Assembly (NCBI GenBank): GCA_948146395.1
Contig: OX411544.1
Coordinates: 35,670,457 to 35,734,456 of the forward strand
Source: Fragum whitleyi
Lineage: Eukaryota; Mollusca; Bivalvia; Cardiida; Cardiidae
Direction: 5' to 3'
Length of the DNA: 64,000 bases
Below the pieces are notes generated by a model, which saw only the letters and a list, made by a program, of their open reading frames with translations, was not told the DNA's origin and searched no databases. Position numbers and translations under genes: made by a program. Each line of letters starts with the position of its first letter. Positions within the stretch are counted from its first letter, which is position 1. Of this stretch, positions 55,501-64,000 are shown one piece after another.

Positions 55501-55695
55501 TGGGCCAACTTATTTCTGACCCGCTTTCGGGTCGGGTGTAGACTGGTCCCACTGTCGAATATCAGAATAGCCTAATCTAGGCTATTCTGATAGTCGATAT
55601 GTGGACCAGTCTAGAGCTGGTTGCCCGCTTTCTGAGAGATGCTCTGATTTTGCGGGCAACAGTACCCGCCCAGAGTCAGAAATAAGTTGGCCCAT
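55499..55695. mobile_element. family-K palindromic MITE, opposite orientation
   Basis: TGGGCCAACTTATTTCTGAC ... GTCAGAAATAAGTTGGCCCA, perfect terminal 20-mers; the interior is the reverse of the 28967 copy. Inserted within the family-R fragment. Confidence 0.9.
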
Positions 55696-55796
55696 TAACA
55701 AGCACTTTTAGGAGGCTATATACCCGATTTGCGACTGACAAGTTTGTTACAGTCGTGACCGCCGACTTTTGCCGTAAGGTCAGCTTACATTTTTCA

Positions 55797-55950
55797 TATT
55801 TTAGAGATGAAGATAATGTTTTTTATATTCATGGAGGTATAAATTTTAAAAGATAATAACCCCGTATGAATTCGTATGGAAGATTCATACATAAGTTTTT
55901 TTTAAATGTTTTAGTTTTAATTAAAGCTTATTAAAATATTCTCTTCATAT
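55797..55950. mobile_element. family-L element; SINE inserted at its end
   Basis: GAGATGAAGATAATGTTTTT, TTCATGGAGGTATAAATTTT ... AAAATATTCTCTTCATATAT. The SINE's target duplication includes its right terminus. Confidence 0.6.
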
Positions 55951-55957
55951 ATGGTGA

Positions 55958-56233
55958 GCCGCCGTCATAGCGCAGTTGGTAGCGCGTCGGACTGTCAATC
56001 TAGAGTTCGCGGGTTCGATCCCCGACGGCGGCACTCATTCTTTCCGACAATTTGTCTCTCACCAATGGGTTGATAATCGTAGACCTATGTGAGATAGCGG
56101 CTGGAGGCTAGGAAAGAATGTGGTGGTTGTACTGGTGATAGAAATACCAGGAACCCATTGTTAGGTGCTCCAGCCGCCGCTATATAACTGAAATAATGTT
56201 GAAAGCGGCGTTAAACTCCAATAAATCAATCAA
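55958..56233 (+). mobile_element. full-length tRNA-derived SINE with 13-bp target duplication
   Basis: Head 55958-56033 folds as a tRNA: acceptor stem GCCGCCG/CGGCGGC is perfect, D-stem GCGC/GCGC is paired, B-box GGTTCGATC is intact, and GTC sits at the anticodon. The anticodon stem is mispaired. The body has the family's conserved segments (ACCAATGGGTTGATAATCG; CCAGCCGCCGCTATATAACT; AAAGCGGCGTTAAACTCC) and an AATCAATCAAT tail. TCATATATGGTGA flanks it on both sides (55945-55957; 56234-56246). Recent and possibly active in principle. Confidence 0.9.
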
Positions 56234-56454
56234 TCATATATGGTGACTATGTTAAAATAACTTTCTGCACGCCAGATTTATCCTACGATGGAGCCCGTAT
56301 TGAGCTGATATCACCTGTCTAATAACATTACATAATATCAGACAGTCTATTTTTTAGCAATTTGCTTACACTTTCACATGAATTTCTTTGATTTTTAAGG
56401 GTTTATCATAATTAAATAAAGGTTGCATGATAATTAAAATAACATACAAGTGTC

Positions 56455-56575
56455 TCAAGATCTCGATGTTATCTGGTCTTGACAGTGAGAAATTTTCATC
56501 ATGTGACTCGACAAAGCCTCGTCATGATAAATTCTCTAAACCTCGACCAGATAACATTGATATTTGAAGACACTA
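56455..56575. repeat. 121-bp palindromic element
   Basis: GTGTCTCAAGATCTCGATGT / TTATCTGGTC arms and complement AACATTGATATTTGAAGACAC. Confidence 0.75.
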
Positions 56576-57144
56576 GCATTTTATTCTCTATTTCCTTTAG
56601 GACTGCTTTGTAAAGAATGTGTATATTTGAGCATGAAACCTAATTTTGCATAAATGTAGATAAATTGATATCATTTATTTCATAGCCTTGTACATGTTTT
56701 TTTTTTCTATACAAGTTAACCATTTTGTAATAATTTAAAGCAGGCTTGTCGTAAACCATGTACATTTTTCATTCAATTTTATTGAATTGAGTCAATGATA
56801 GAACTTTGATTTATTTCTTAATAGGTAACTTAAGAAAAAAATTTGTAAACATTCAAATAAGTCGTGAATTAATGTCATTTATTAATAAAGAGTATTTATA
56901 TACGAGTAATTTTGGATACTTTCTATTCAATTCCGTAAAAATTCCGATTATCTGCTACCTTAGCTATTCACCGGATTGGTCGAACTACCCTTTTCTCGAA
57001 CAAATTAATAGTACCCCGAAGTGTTCGAGGTAGTGGAGTTTTACTGTTTATCGTCATTTAGCGTTGTCAATCTTATCTCCAACTTGACTAAAGTTGTAGA
57101 TAAGACATTTTGTCATTCACAAACGATATGTTTCTGTTTCTCTA

Positions 57145-57346
57145 AACCCTTGTAATACTGAATCCGGAATGCTCCAGCAATTGCTGGAGGTGTAGATGAC
57201 AGACAGCCAGCAATTTTTTTTTGTCTTTTCACCCGGATTTCTTTTTTTTTTTTAAAGTTTCAAAATAAAAACTGAGTCTTAATAAGCGCTTCCGCTGTTT
57301 TCAGCAATTTTACCTAGATTTTTATTCAGCACCCCAAGGGTTAAGG
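57145..57346. mobile_element. family-A-like MITE, diverged
   Basis: Ends AAACCCTTGTAATACTGAAT and TTCAGCACCCCAAGGGTTAA; internal GCTCCAGCAATTGCTGGAG palindrome. Confidence 0.55.
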
Positions 57347-57555
57347 TTGCCAAGATTCTCGTTTAAAAAAAAAGAAACTATGTATTTTCTTCAAACTTGG
57401 TGTGTACGTTCACAATTACAGGAGTTATTGATACTGCAAGGATAGAGTGATACACCCTTTTTTCACCTCCTCTTGAGGTAGAAGAAACTAGGATGACATT
57501 TTTTTAAACAATTGTTATGATTAATAAGTAAACAAAAACTTTTAAAAATCTGAAA

Positions 57556-57561
57556 TTTATT
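57556..57561 (-). terminator. candidate poly(A) signal of the Dispatched-like gene
   Basis: An AATAAA on the minus strand about 750 nt past the stop. If used, the 3' UTR would contain a family-D miniature element (57910-58150). Confidence 0.25.
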
Positions 57562-57909
57562 TTAAAAAAAGTAACAAGTAAATATTGTAACAAAAATAGA
57601 AAGTGGTTATCTAAAAAAATATAAGAAACTTACGCTGTAAAAATGATTAATTTGCTCTTCGCGAGACTTCGATCATTCCCGATAGAAAATTGATGTCATT
57701 CGAGCCACAAGAAAGGGAAGAGATAATAACCCCGGTAAGAAAGAACATCGAGGGTTCAGTTCAAGAGAGTACCAATTGTATATACACTTAGTACAATCTT
57801 GCGCTTAACTCTTGACATAACTAATGGACATGGTCACCTCAAGCTTGTTCCTACAATGGTAACTATTCAAACAGTCGATGATACAGTATTATGCGAAAAT
57901 CTATTCATT

Positions 57910-58150
57910 TGAGCCTATGCGTGACATTGCCAATAATTTCAAATGTGCGCCAATTAAAGATTCTGTCCAGCCTGTGCATCTAAGCAGTCTGACCAGAATC
58001 TTCACTTTGCGTTATGTTGATAGATAGGGTCCGAAAGTGTCTTCAGACAGTCAGGCAATCTTGTTATTATAATATGTGGTAGTCGAGGCTGCTACATGTG
58101 GTAAGTTCACGCACATGTCAAGTTGTTAGAAATGTCACGCACTGGCTAAA
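57910..58150. mobile_element. family-D MITE, likely in the 3' UTR/flank of the Dispatched-like gene
   Basis: GAGCCTATGCGTGACATTGC ... TTGTTAGAAATGTCACGCAC; core CAGCCTGTGCATCTAAGCAG. Confidence 0.75.
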
Positions 58151-58309
58151 ATATCATTCAAATCCACACTGTCCCCGAGAGTTCCGATGAAACATGGCTT
58201 TGGTAAGTTGTCTACTTGTACGCCTTGAACATGTGTTAAAATGGTAGGAACGTCTGTCTAAGTTGAATTTAGCCTCGATGCTTGACTAATGGCATATCGA
58301 ATGCCTTAG

Positions 58310-58792
58310 TTATTTTCCCCTAGCTTCTCCGTAGCTCACCCAATCAAATATTCGTTCCAAAATTGTAGAAGGACTTACACATTTACAACATGGAAAACAT
58401 CTCGTGCTCTTATTTTTGCCTTCATCAGACGCGCAACAAAAGCGACCAACACATGAAAACAGAACACTTAATGATCCCGTGTTGCCTTGCGGTCCGATTA
58501 ATGACATTATTGTAGTAAAACAAAACAAAGAAAACATTAATGATATTCCAACTGTCGAAATGATAAATATTCCGAATTGAAAGAAAAACTGAACTTGTGC
58601 AAACAACATAAATATTGCTGCACCGATTGTTGTTATTGCACCGGAAATGACGGATAAACCGATCGACTCCAACATGTTGCGCACTCGGTCCAAGCGCCTG
58701 GAAGACTCTGACATCCTGTAAGCTTCTGCCAAGTGTACGATGTAATCGACGGAGAGGCCAACAACCATACATAAATTGATGGATTCTAAAAC
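58310..58792 (-). CDS. Dispatched-like last exon
   Basis: 160 codons plus TAA, starting VLESINLCMVVGLSVDY. Contains the diagnostic GLSVDY segment, at least two further membrane helices and a Cys-rich cytosolic tail ending SYGEARGK. Confidence 0.9.
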   Translation of the reverse strand, partial: VLESINLCMVVGLSVDYIVHLAEAYRMSESSRRLDRVRNMLESIGLSVISGAITTIGAAIFMLFAQVQFFFQFGIFIISTVGISLMFSLFCFTTIMSLIGPQGNTGSLSVLFSCVGRFCCASDEGKNKSTRCFPCCKCVSPSTILERIFDWVSYGEARGK

Positions 58793-61700
58793 CTGTGAAA
58801 AAAGAAGTTAAAACACGTGTGAATTTTCACATGCAGTAGTGAAATAGAATATGGCATTGGTTTTGTTTGTTTGTTTGAATGGGTTTAACGCCGCTTTCAA
58901 CAAATTCGCAGTTATATCGCGGCGGTCGGAGCACCTAACAATGGATTCCTGGTATTTCATTCACCTGTACTACCATTACACCCTTTCCTAGCCTCCGACT
59001 GCTATCTCACATAGGTTTACGATTATCTACCCATTGCTGAGAGACAAATGTCGGAAAGGATCTTTGCCGCCATGGAGGATCGAACCCACGACTTCCAGAT
59101 TGGAAGTCTTATGCCTAACCAAATATGGCATCGGTATAGATATTAAGAGTTAGTTCCAGTGTAAGGCGATGCCGTGGGTGAAAATATAGCTTTTGTTGTT
59201 CTAAAATAAAAAAAATACACATGAAAATATATTTTTATGAAGATCAGAATGATTTAGCTGAATTCTCTAATATCTTAAATTTCGAGCGCAAATTAAGTTT
59301 TTCTAATCCTACATTATGAGCATGTGTATTATTTTTTCCATACATTATGTTCTTTAAAGAACTGCAGCTATGAAATGCACTAATGATTTATTCAAGTCAC
59401 ATATACAAGGGCGTAGCTTCCATTACGCACATTATGCAAAAGCGTATTGCAAAAAATCCTCTTTCGAAAAATATCGTGATGAATGATCAAAACATTGTCA
59501 CTACAGCTTATTCAAGCTGTAGTTACAAAGTTTTGATTATTCACCAACTCTCAAAACATAAAAAAGGGAGAGCCGGCGGAGGGCATTTATCTTTTGTCAA
59601 AGTCCACATATCGCCTTTAGCTTATATATTCTTTTGTGTTCGCCTTCTGAGTTAGTAAAGATTTCAAAATCCTATGTAATTCTTACCCCTAGTTTCCATC
59701 CTGCCAGAGGTATCAATCCCACGACACACGAGGTCACAAGTCCAATCGTTATTACAGCGATGGTTCCTATCACAAAGTTGAAGGTTGTGAAGACTAGAAT
59801 TGGCCAGGCAGTAAACAGACCGATCAGTATTCCGGTCACTGCTGACGTTGCTAGAGTCTGGAAAGAGGACAACAGCATATAAAAAAATTATAAACATAAA
59901 TGTCCATGATCAATTATGAAACTAACTAAGTTAATTTTCAGACCTTTGTTAAATATCAGATGGAAGAGGGGAGCATATGATAATTAGATATTCAAAGTTA
60001 CGGTAACATGTCACCAAAAAATCATGCTTAAAAAATATTTAGTTTGAAATTTAGAAGTTTAAAACGCCTTTATCCGAGACAACACGTTTGTCTTTGACTT
60101 ATGACTTAACATTTGTACAGGAGTTTAAATGAGCATGTCTCTTGCGCAGTTATGTTACTATCCAATTTGTTTCCCATATTGTGGCTCAGATAATTTATGC
60201 CAAAGGACAATGAAAGGAGGCGGCAGCAGCAGTAACCAAATGTTTTTTAATAGAATTAGGCACAAGTGTAACCGTCATCGTGTCGAAAGAGATATTCGAC
60301 CCATCATCACCCACTTGTCTAAAAGGTAACTATAGATCTAATTTAAAGTTATTTTTAGCCTATCTGTATTGTTGTTTCAATTGGTACAATTGAAACAACA
60401 ATAATGATTGGCTGAAAATACGTACATTTGTATTTGTTCAAAATTATTCAATAATGTTCTTTTGTACAACCAGGCCCTTATGAGCACTAGAGGTCACAAT
60501 TCCTAGATTGACCCCTTTTCGCGTAACGGAAGATCAAAGTTAGAGCAGACAAACCTCTTGTACGTGAATCCAATGCCACAAGTTCTCCGTTACTTGAAAT
60601 CCATTCTTTAGAGGTCCCGGCATTCCTGAGTTCTGAAAAACAAACACATTGATGATTTATAATGTTATATAAGTCACATATTGATGTGATAAAACATTTT
60701 TATTATCATTAAAACGGGCAAATTTGTTATACTTATATATTATTTAGACCTGCTAATGTATGTTTTTTAATAAAAAGATATTTCTCGTTTGTAATTACAG
60801 ATGTGTCGATGTTTATCTAAGTATATCTTATCGTTTTTAGACTAAGTAAGTCAATTTTCAAACGCAGTTCTGGCAACTGAACTTTTCCTTTTAAATATCT
60901 CACAATTGTCAAAAAAACAAAAAAAAACAAAAACAACAAACCACATGTACTTTCCGATTCTATCTACACTATAATTTAAGAAGAGGTTTACTCAAGGAAC
61001 ATTCGTACCAAGTTTTATTGAAATTTGTCAAGTGGATTGGGAGAAGTCAATTTATCTATAATGTTTAACCATTTAAAGGTTTTGAATTCAAGCCACTTAC
61101 AATATTGTCGATTAAGGCTTCCCAGTCTTTGAAAATAGGTATACCATCTTTGTAATTTAAACTGTATAAGTTCATAGTTGTGTTGATTTCTACTGCGATA
61201 AACATCGTCCTTGTACCATAGTATAGACCTGAAATATTTTCATACATGTCAATCGTGAAATTGATATTCGCCTGGGGTCCGTTTTTCTAAACTTCTGTAG
61301 AATCGTATCTGGTGTTTTCATTCGTTGTTAGATTTTACCTTGCAATATCTCATTGGAATCGTCTTTAGATGACGATTCCAATGAGATAATGCATGGCATC
61401 ATTCCATATTAAGTTACTACTGTAGAAGAAACTTAAATTTTTGACTTACGCATAAAAATGATCGTACGATATTTATGTTTAGCAAAACGGGCCCCTAGTT
61501 CTATATCATTTTAGATTTCTCGCTCAGTGTTCCATATATTCATTCAAAACACTCACTCAAACCATTCAAATACGCTACAATAACGTTAAAAACACTTCGA
61601 ACTTGTTCAAATGATCGATATTTCATTCAAAGCGATACCTTTTTTTCCACGAATTCTAAAGCGTCTGTTATGTCTGTTAAGACTCAAAAACACAAATGAC

Positions 61701-63750
61701 GTATATTTCAATAAAGGGAGATAATGAAAAATCGAAAAGGGACGATATTAGCGATATTGGATTGCCTCCATATTTTTTTATTCATAACTCGCTCCACTCA
61801 CTATTAATCCATTTCATTCGGAAAGAATTCCAAATTCATTCGTCTTGTCGATTTCACAAGTTTGTTAACTGTACATGTAGTATTTTATTGGTGATGATGA
61901 TAATTACTGATTAATAAACATGTATGTGTGACCAGGGGTCCGTTTTACTAAACATCTTACGGAAAAATTAATCGAAAGTCAAAATCACAAATCGTCCCTG
62001 GTGTTTTCATTCATTGTTAGATTCTGCCTTGCAATATCTCATTGGAAATGTCTTCTAAGGACGATGTATGGCAGAACTCCATTTTTAGTTATTACTTTTT
62101 AAGCAACTTAAATTTTTGTCTTGCGCAAAAAATGATCGTAAGATGTTCAATAAAACAGGCCCCTATCACGCAAACAGACCATCTTGTAACTTCACAACAT
62201 TAAAAACATTAAACAAAAAGAAAAATAGATCAAGCAGAGGCTCAAAAACAATCTTATTGGTAGGTAGAATGATCATTTAGATTCAGAAACAGGCGAAAAG
62301 CAAAATTTTCGACCATATTTAGCCTCCACAATCCACGCAGTCTGACAACGGTCGACCCTTAAACCCGAAACCAAGATGATCCTTTTTTCGCGTGACAAGT
62401 AACATATACCTAATTCGAATATATGTAGTTTTTGTGGATAATCTTTCAAAAAGGTATTTAAAAAGTATTCATTTGTCTGTTTTGTACGTATCGTTCATAA
62501 ACAATAAATCAATCGCAACTACAGATTTATCAAAAATGGCTTTGTATCATCGCCGGTGCACCACCCTTTTCTTTACACGATGTGAGTTATAAGGTAAAAG
62601 AGCAGGCGGTGCGTTGAAGATTAAAACGTTCGCGAAACATTTGAGAAATGTTACCCCGTTTGTCCATGTACTCACTTGCGAAATGGGATAAATTTCTAAA
62701 CGCTTTCAAACGTTTATGCATCCTGAACACAGGGCTTATCTACCTACCTGAATAAGAATAGTACGCGGATTTCGTGCCGTCTACCCTATGTTCTCCAAGT
62801 AAATTGTTGTATTTAAAATAGTCCGATGTGGCCTGTAGGCTATACCCGTCTGTCATCCAGTAACTTAGTAAAATCTGTAATTGTTAGAGAAAAGTGAATG
62901 GAGATATTCTAAAATTCGGCTTAACATTTAAACTGCTGTTCGCGGTTTATTCTTGTTGTGCATAACATGTGTGCAGACATTATATACTAAAATCAGACTG
63001 CACAGACGGCTTCCTTTTTATTATATTTTTTTTGAGGTGAAAGTATGGGTCAGACTTGTTCAATTGTTCCCCAGATGACAATATGGTTAAAAAAAGATTA
63101 GGTTGGGCATAAAAAATAATCTGTAATAATACACTTTGGTTGCAATTTTATACTAGTAATAGCTATGTGAACCGAAAAGCGAATACGAACCATTAGGGCA
63201 GTGTGTAAAGTATAGACCCCAATCATCCTGCGCTTGGAGCGAAGGCTGACTCCGGTTGAAACTATAAACATTTGATGTTTTTCTGACACTATTGTGATCA
63301 TTCTAACTTTCTGTTTGAGTATTCTTGAAAGTCGACCCCGGCTGACCTATGCTGGAAGCAATATCTTTTTAAAAATGTTAATTTACAAGTTTTCAGATGG
63401 TCCTTTTCGTGGGTCACTCGTTTTAACTTGTTTAGAAATGTAATGTCAAAAAATTACCCACTGGGGCAAAGTTGAAGACTTTAATAAAAAATATTCAGAG
63501 TCAAATGTTTCGCGAAAATTGCTTTTAACAAGAAAAATAACAAAATTGTATATCGAGGTGTTCTGAGAAAGAATGAGGATTTACTCACTTGCACGTATCT
63601 GTCGAAACCATCAGCCAGCGAGTATCGATAGATCTGGGAGTTAGCCGACATGAGTTGTGATACATTGCCCGGTGTTATAGCCAGTGATAGGTCCATGTTT
63701 GTTGGATATTTTCTCACCCCAGTCCAGATGGATTTGTCTTGACTCTCCGC
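58310..63750 (-). CDS. Dispatched/Patched-like sterol-sensing-domain transporter, C-terminal six exons (5' part outside window)
   Basis: Exons on the minus strand: 63750-63589, 62874-62748, 61228-61101, 60632-60555, 59857-59687 and 58792-58310. They total 1149 nt, 382 aa and stop, all phases consistent. The first four encode a soluble loop (DLSLAITPGNVSQL ... HWIHVQE). The fifth encodes two membrane segments (TGILIGLFTAWPILVFTTF; IGTIAVITIGLVTSCVVGLI). The sixth begins VLESINLCMVVGLSVDYIVH, the GxxxD-bearing segment of RND/Dispatched proteins, then SGAITTIGAAIFMLFAQVQF and further membrane helices. It ends in a Cys-rich tail (FCC..CFPCCKC). Dispatched exports lipidated Hedgehog; other SSD proteins move sterols. 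I cannot assign the subfamily. The gene runs off the right edge. Confidence 0.85.
58880..59130 (-). mobile_element. SINE copy, same family, in Dispatched-like intron
   Basis: Reverse-oriented copy: GTTTAACGCCGCTTTCAACA tail side, CCTAGCCTCCGACTGCTATC core, GGATCGAACCCACGACTTCC B-box side. The tRNA head is eroded at its 5' end. Confidence 0.8.
59390..59675. mobile_element. family-G element, longest copy
   Basis: GCGTAGCTTCCATTACGCAC, core ACTACAGCTTATTCAAGCTG, GTCAAAGTCCACATATCGCC and CGCCTTCTGAGTTAGTAAAG. It ends about 15 bp from the next exon's donor. A relative of its right part is at 50052-50152. Confidence 0.7.
59687..59857 (-). CDS. Dispatched-like exon (two membrane segments)
   Basis: 57 codons starting TLATSAVTGILIGLFTAW and ending LAGWKLG, with two hydrophobic helices. 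The GTAAGA donor lies about 15 bp from the end of a family-G repeat in the following intron. Confidence 0.88.
60367..60403. repeat. 37-bp perfect palindrome
   Basis: TATTGTTGTTTCAATTG / CAATTGAAACAACAATA around GTA, in a Dispatched-like intron. Confidence 0.85.
60555..60632 (-). CDS. Dispatched-like exon
   Basis: 26 codons, NSGMPGPLKNGFQVTENLWH then WIHVQE, phase 0 at both ends. The donor is GTTTGT, weaker than its neighbours. Confidence 0.8.
61101..61228 (-). CDS. Dispatched-like exon
   Basis: Encodes (G)LYYGTRTMFIAVEINTTMN through DWEALIDNI. The split codon G|GT matches the preceding exon; donor GTAAGT. Confidence 0.85.
61274..61500. mobile_element. family-J MITE in Dispatched-like intron
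   Basis: GGGGTCCGTTTTTCTAAACT ... TTTAGCAAAACGGGCCCC; internal ATCTCATTGGAATCGTCTTT palindrome. Confidence 0.75.
61934..62164. mobile_element. family-J MITE in Dispatched-like intron
   Basis: AGGGGTCCGTTTTACTAAAC ... TTCAATAAAACAGGCCCCT inverted ends, followed directly by family C. Confidence 0.75.
62165..62404. mobile_element. family-C MITE in Dispatched-like intron
   Basis: From ATCACGCAAACAGACCATCT to TTTCGCGTGACAAGTAACAT; directly abuts a family-J MITE. Confidence 0.7.
62606..62736. mobile_element. family-H MITE next to a splice donor
   Basis: Diverged left arm, right arm ATGCATCCTGAACACAGGGC; about 11 bp from the donor of the 62748-62874 exon. Confidence 0.65.
62748..62874 (-). CDS. 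Dispatched-like exon
   Basis: Encodes ILLSYWMTDGYSLQATSDYF through SAYYSYS with one base left over. The GTAGGT donor is followed within about 11 bp by a family-H miniature element. Confidence 0.85.
63168..63420. mobile_element. family-C MITE in Dispatched-like intron
   Basis: Contains GTGTGTAAAGTATAGACCCC, CATTCTAACTTTCTGTTTGA and TTTCAGATGGTCCTTTTCGT. Confidence 0.65.
63589..63750 (-). CDS. Dispatched-like exon (loop domain)
   Basis: 54 codons, AESQDKSIWTGVRKYPTN through DGFDRYVQ, phase 0 at both ends, donor GTGAGT. The most 5' exon of this gene inside the window. Confidence 0.85.
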
Positions 63751-63787
63751 CTGAAAATACATAATGAACACTCAAGTTAAACATCCA

Positions 63788-64000
63788 TTATAATATAACC
63801 TACGTCGCGGGAGTGAAATAAACCCGTTGAATATTTTTGATATTACACGGGTGTTATTACACTAGTGGAATAACTATGCAAATGAGCTCAGAACGAAAAG
63901 CGACGCTATTTTGTAACCGCGAAAATGACGTCATAATCTATGTTTTGTGACGTCATTTTAAACGACGTTATAAGTTTCGCGGAGAATCATAACGTTGAAG
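63788..64000 (+). repeat. family-P repeat, runs off the right edge
   Basis: TATAATATAACCTACGTCGC ... octamer at 63876, AATGACGTCATAATC and TGTGACGTCATTTT. Best-preserved of the three copies. Confidence 0.75.

Noticed and set aside
55958..56033. functional tRNA-Asp gene
   Set aside because: The anticodon stem is mispaired and the sequence continues into a SINE body with target duplications.

Overview
The window is eukaryotic nuclear DNA: AT-rich, split genes with canonical GT..AG introns, and dense small repeats. The tRNA-headed SINE, the pearl-like non-coding repeats with tandem ~165-bp cores, and the many palindromic miniature elements together suggest a marine bivalve mollusc, probably venerid-like. 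That taxonomic call is inference; no species-diagnostic gene was used.

Layout. (1) 3.2-24.9 kb, minus strand: a complete intraflagellar transport gene, IFT43. I rebuilt it as nine coding exons that stay in phase and encode 210 aa, close to the human protein's length. It also has a phase-compatible alternative or cassette exon near 10.8 kb and a decayed tandem copy of exon 8. Intron 1 holds a ~6.6-kb terminal-inverted-repeat element that carries a 5'-truncated non-LTR retrotransposon. (2) 24.9-35.1 kb: repeats, tRNA-like fossils, a very long perfect-looking palindrome, a pearl-like element flanked by a 15-bp duplication, and one weak candidate exon. (3) 35.1-49.1 kb, minus strand: a two-exon gene for a 2148-aa, Ser/Lys/Asn-rich protein with an RS-like region and five C2H2 zinc fingers; the intron is packed with pearl-like elements and MITEs. 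(4) 53.8-55.0 kb, plus strand: a second, compact gene with seven C2H2 fingers, head-to-head with the first. (5) 58.3-63.8 kb, minus strand: the last six coding exons (382 aa) of a Dispatched/Patched-like sterol-sensing-domain transporter, whose 5' part lies beyond the right edge.

The genes do not form an operon or one pathway. A loose theme is that IFT43 (ciliary IFT-A) and a Dispatched-like protein both touch Hedgehog/cilium biology, but co-location alone is weak evidence. Most of the remaining DNA is recognisable repeat. I labelled recurring families A-P from copies within this window only: A = 'acccttgtcatgctg' MITE; B = 'taaccctttgctgttt' MITE; C = 'gtcacgcaaaaagggaccat' MITE; D = 'gcgtgacatttccaacaat' MITE; E = 'aaggtagtggacc' MITE; G = 'actacagcttattcaagctg' element; H = 'catcctgaacgcagggc' MITE; J = 'aaaatgatcgtaagatg' MITE; K = 'gggccaacttatttctgac' MITE; L = 'tttcatggaggtatgaaac' element; O = 'gggcccgaggttat' MITE; P = octamer/CRE-containing repeat. 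All splice joins and family calls were made by eye.
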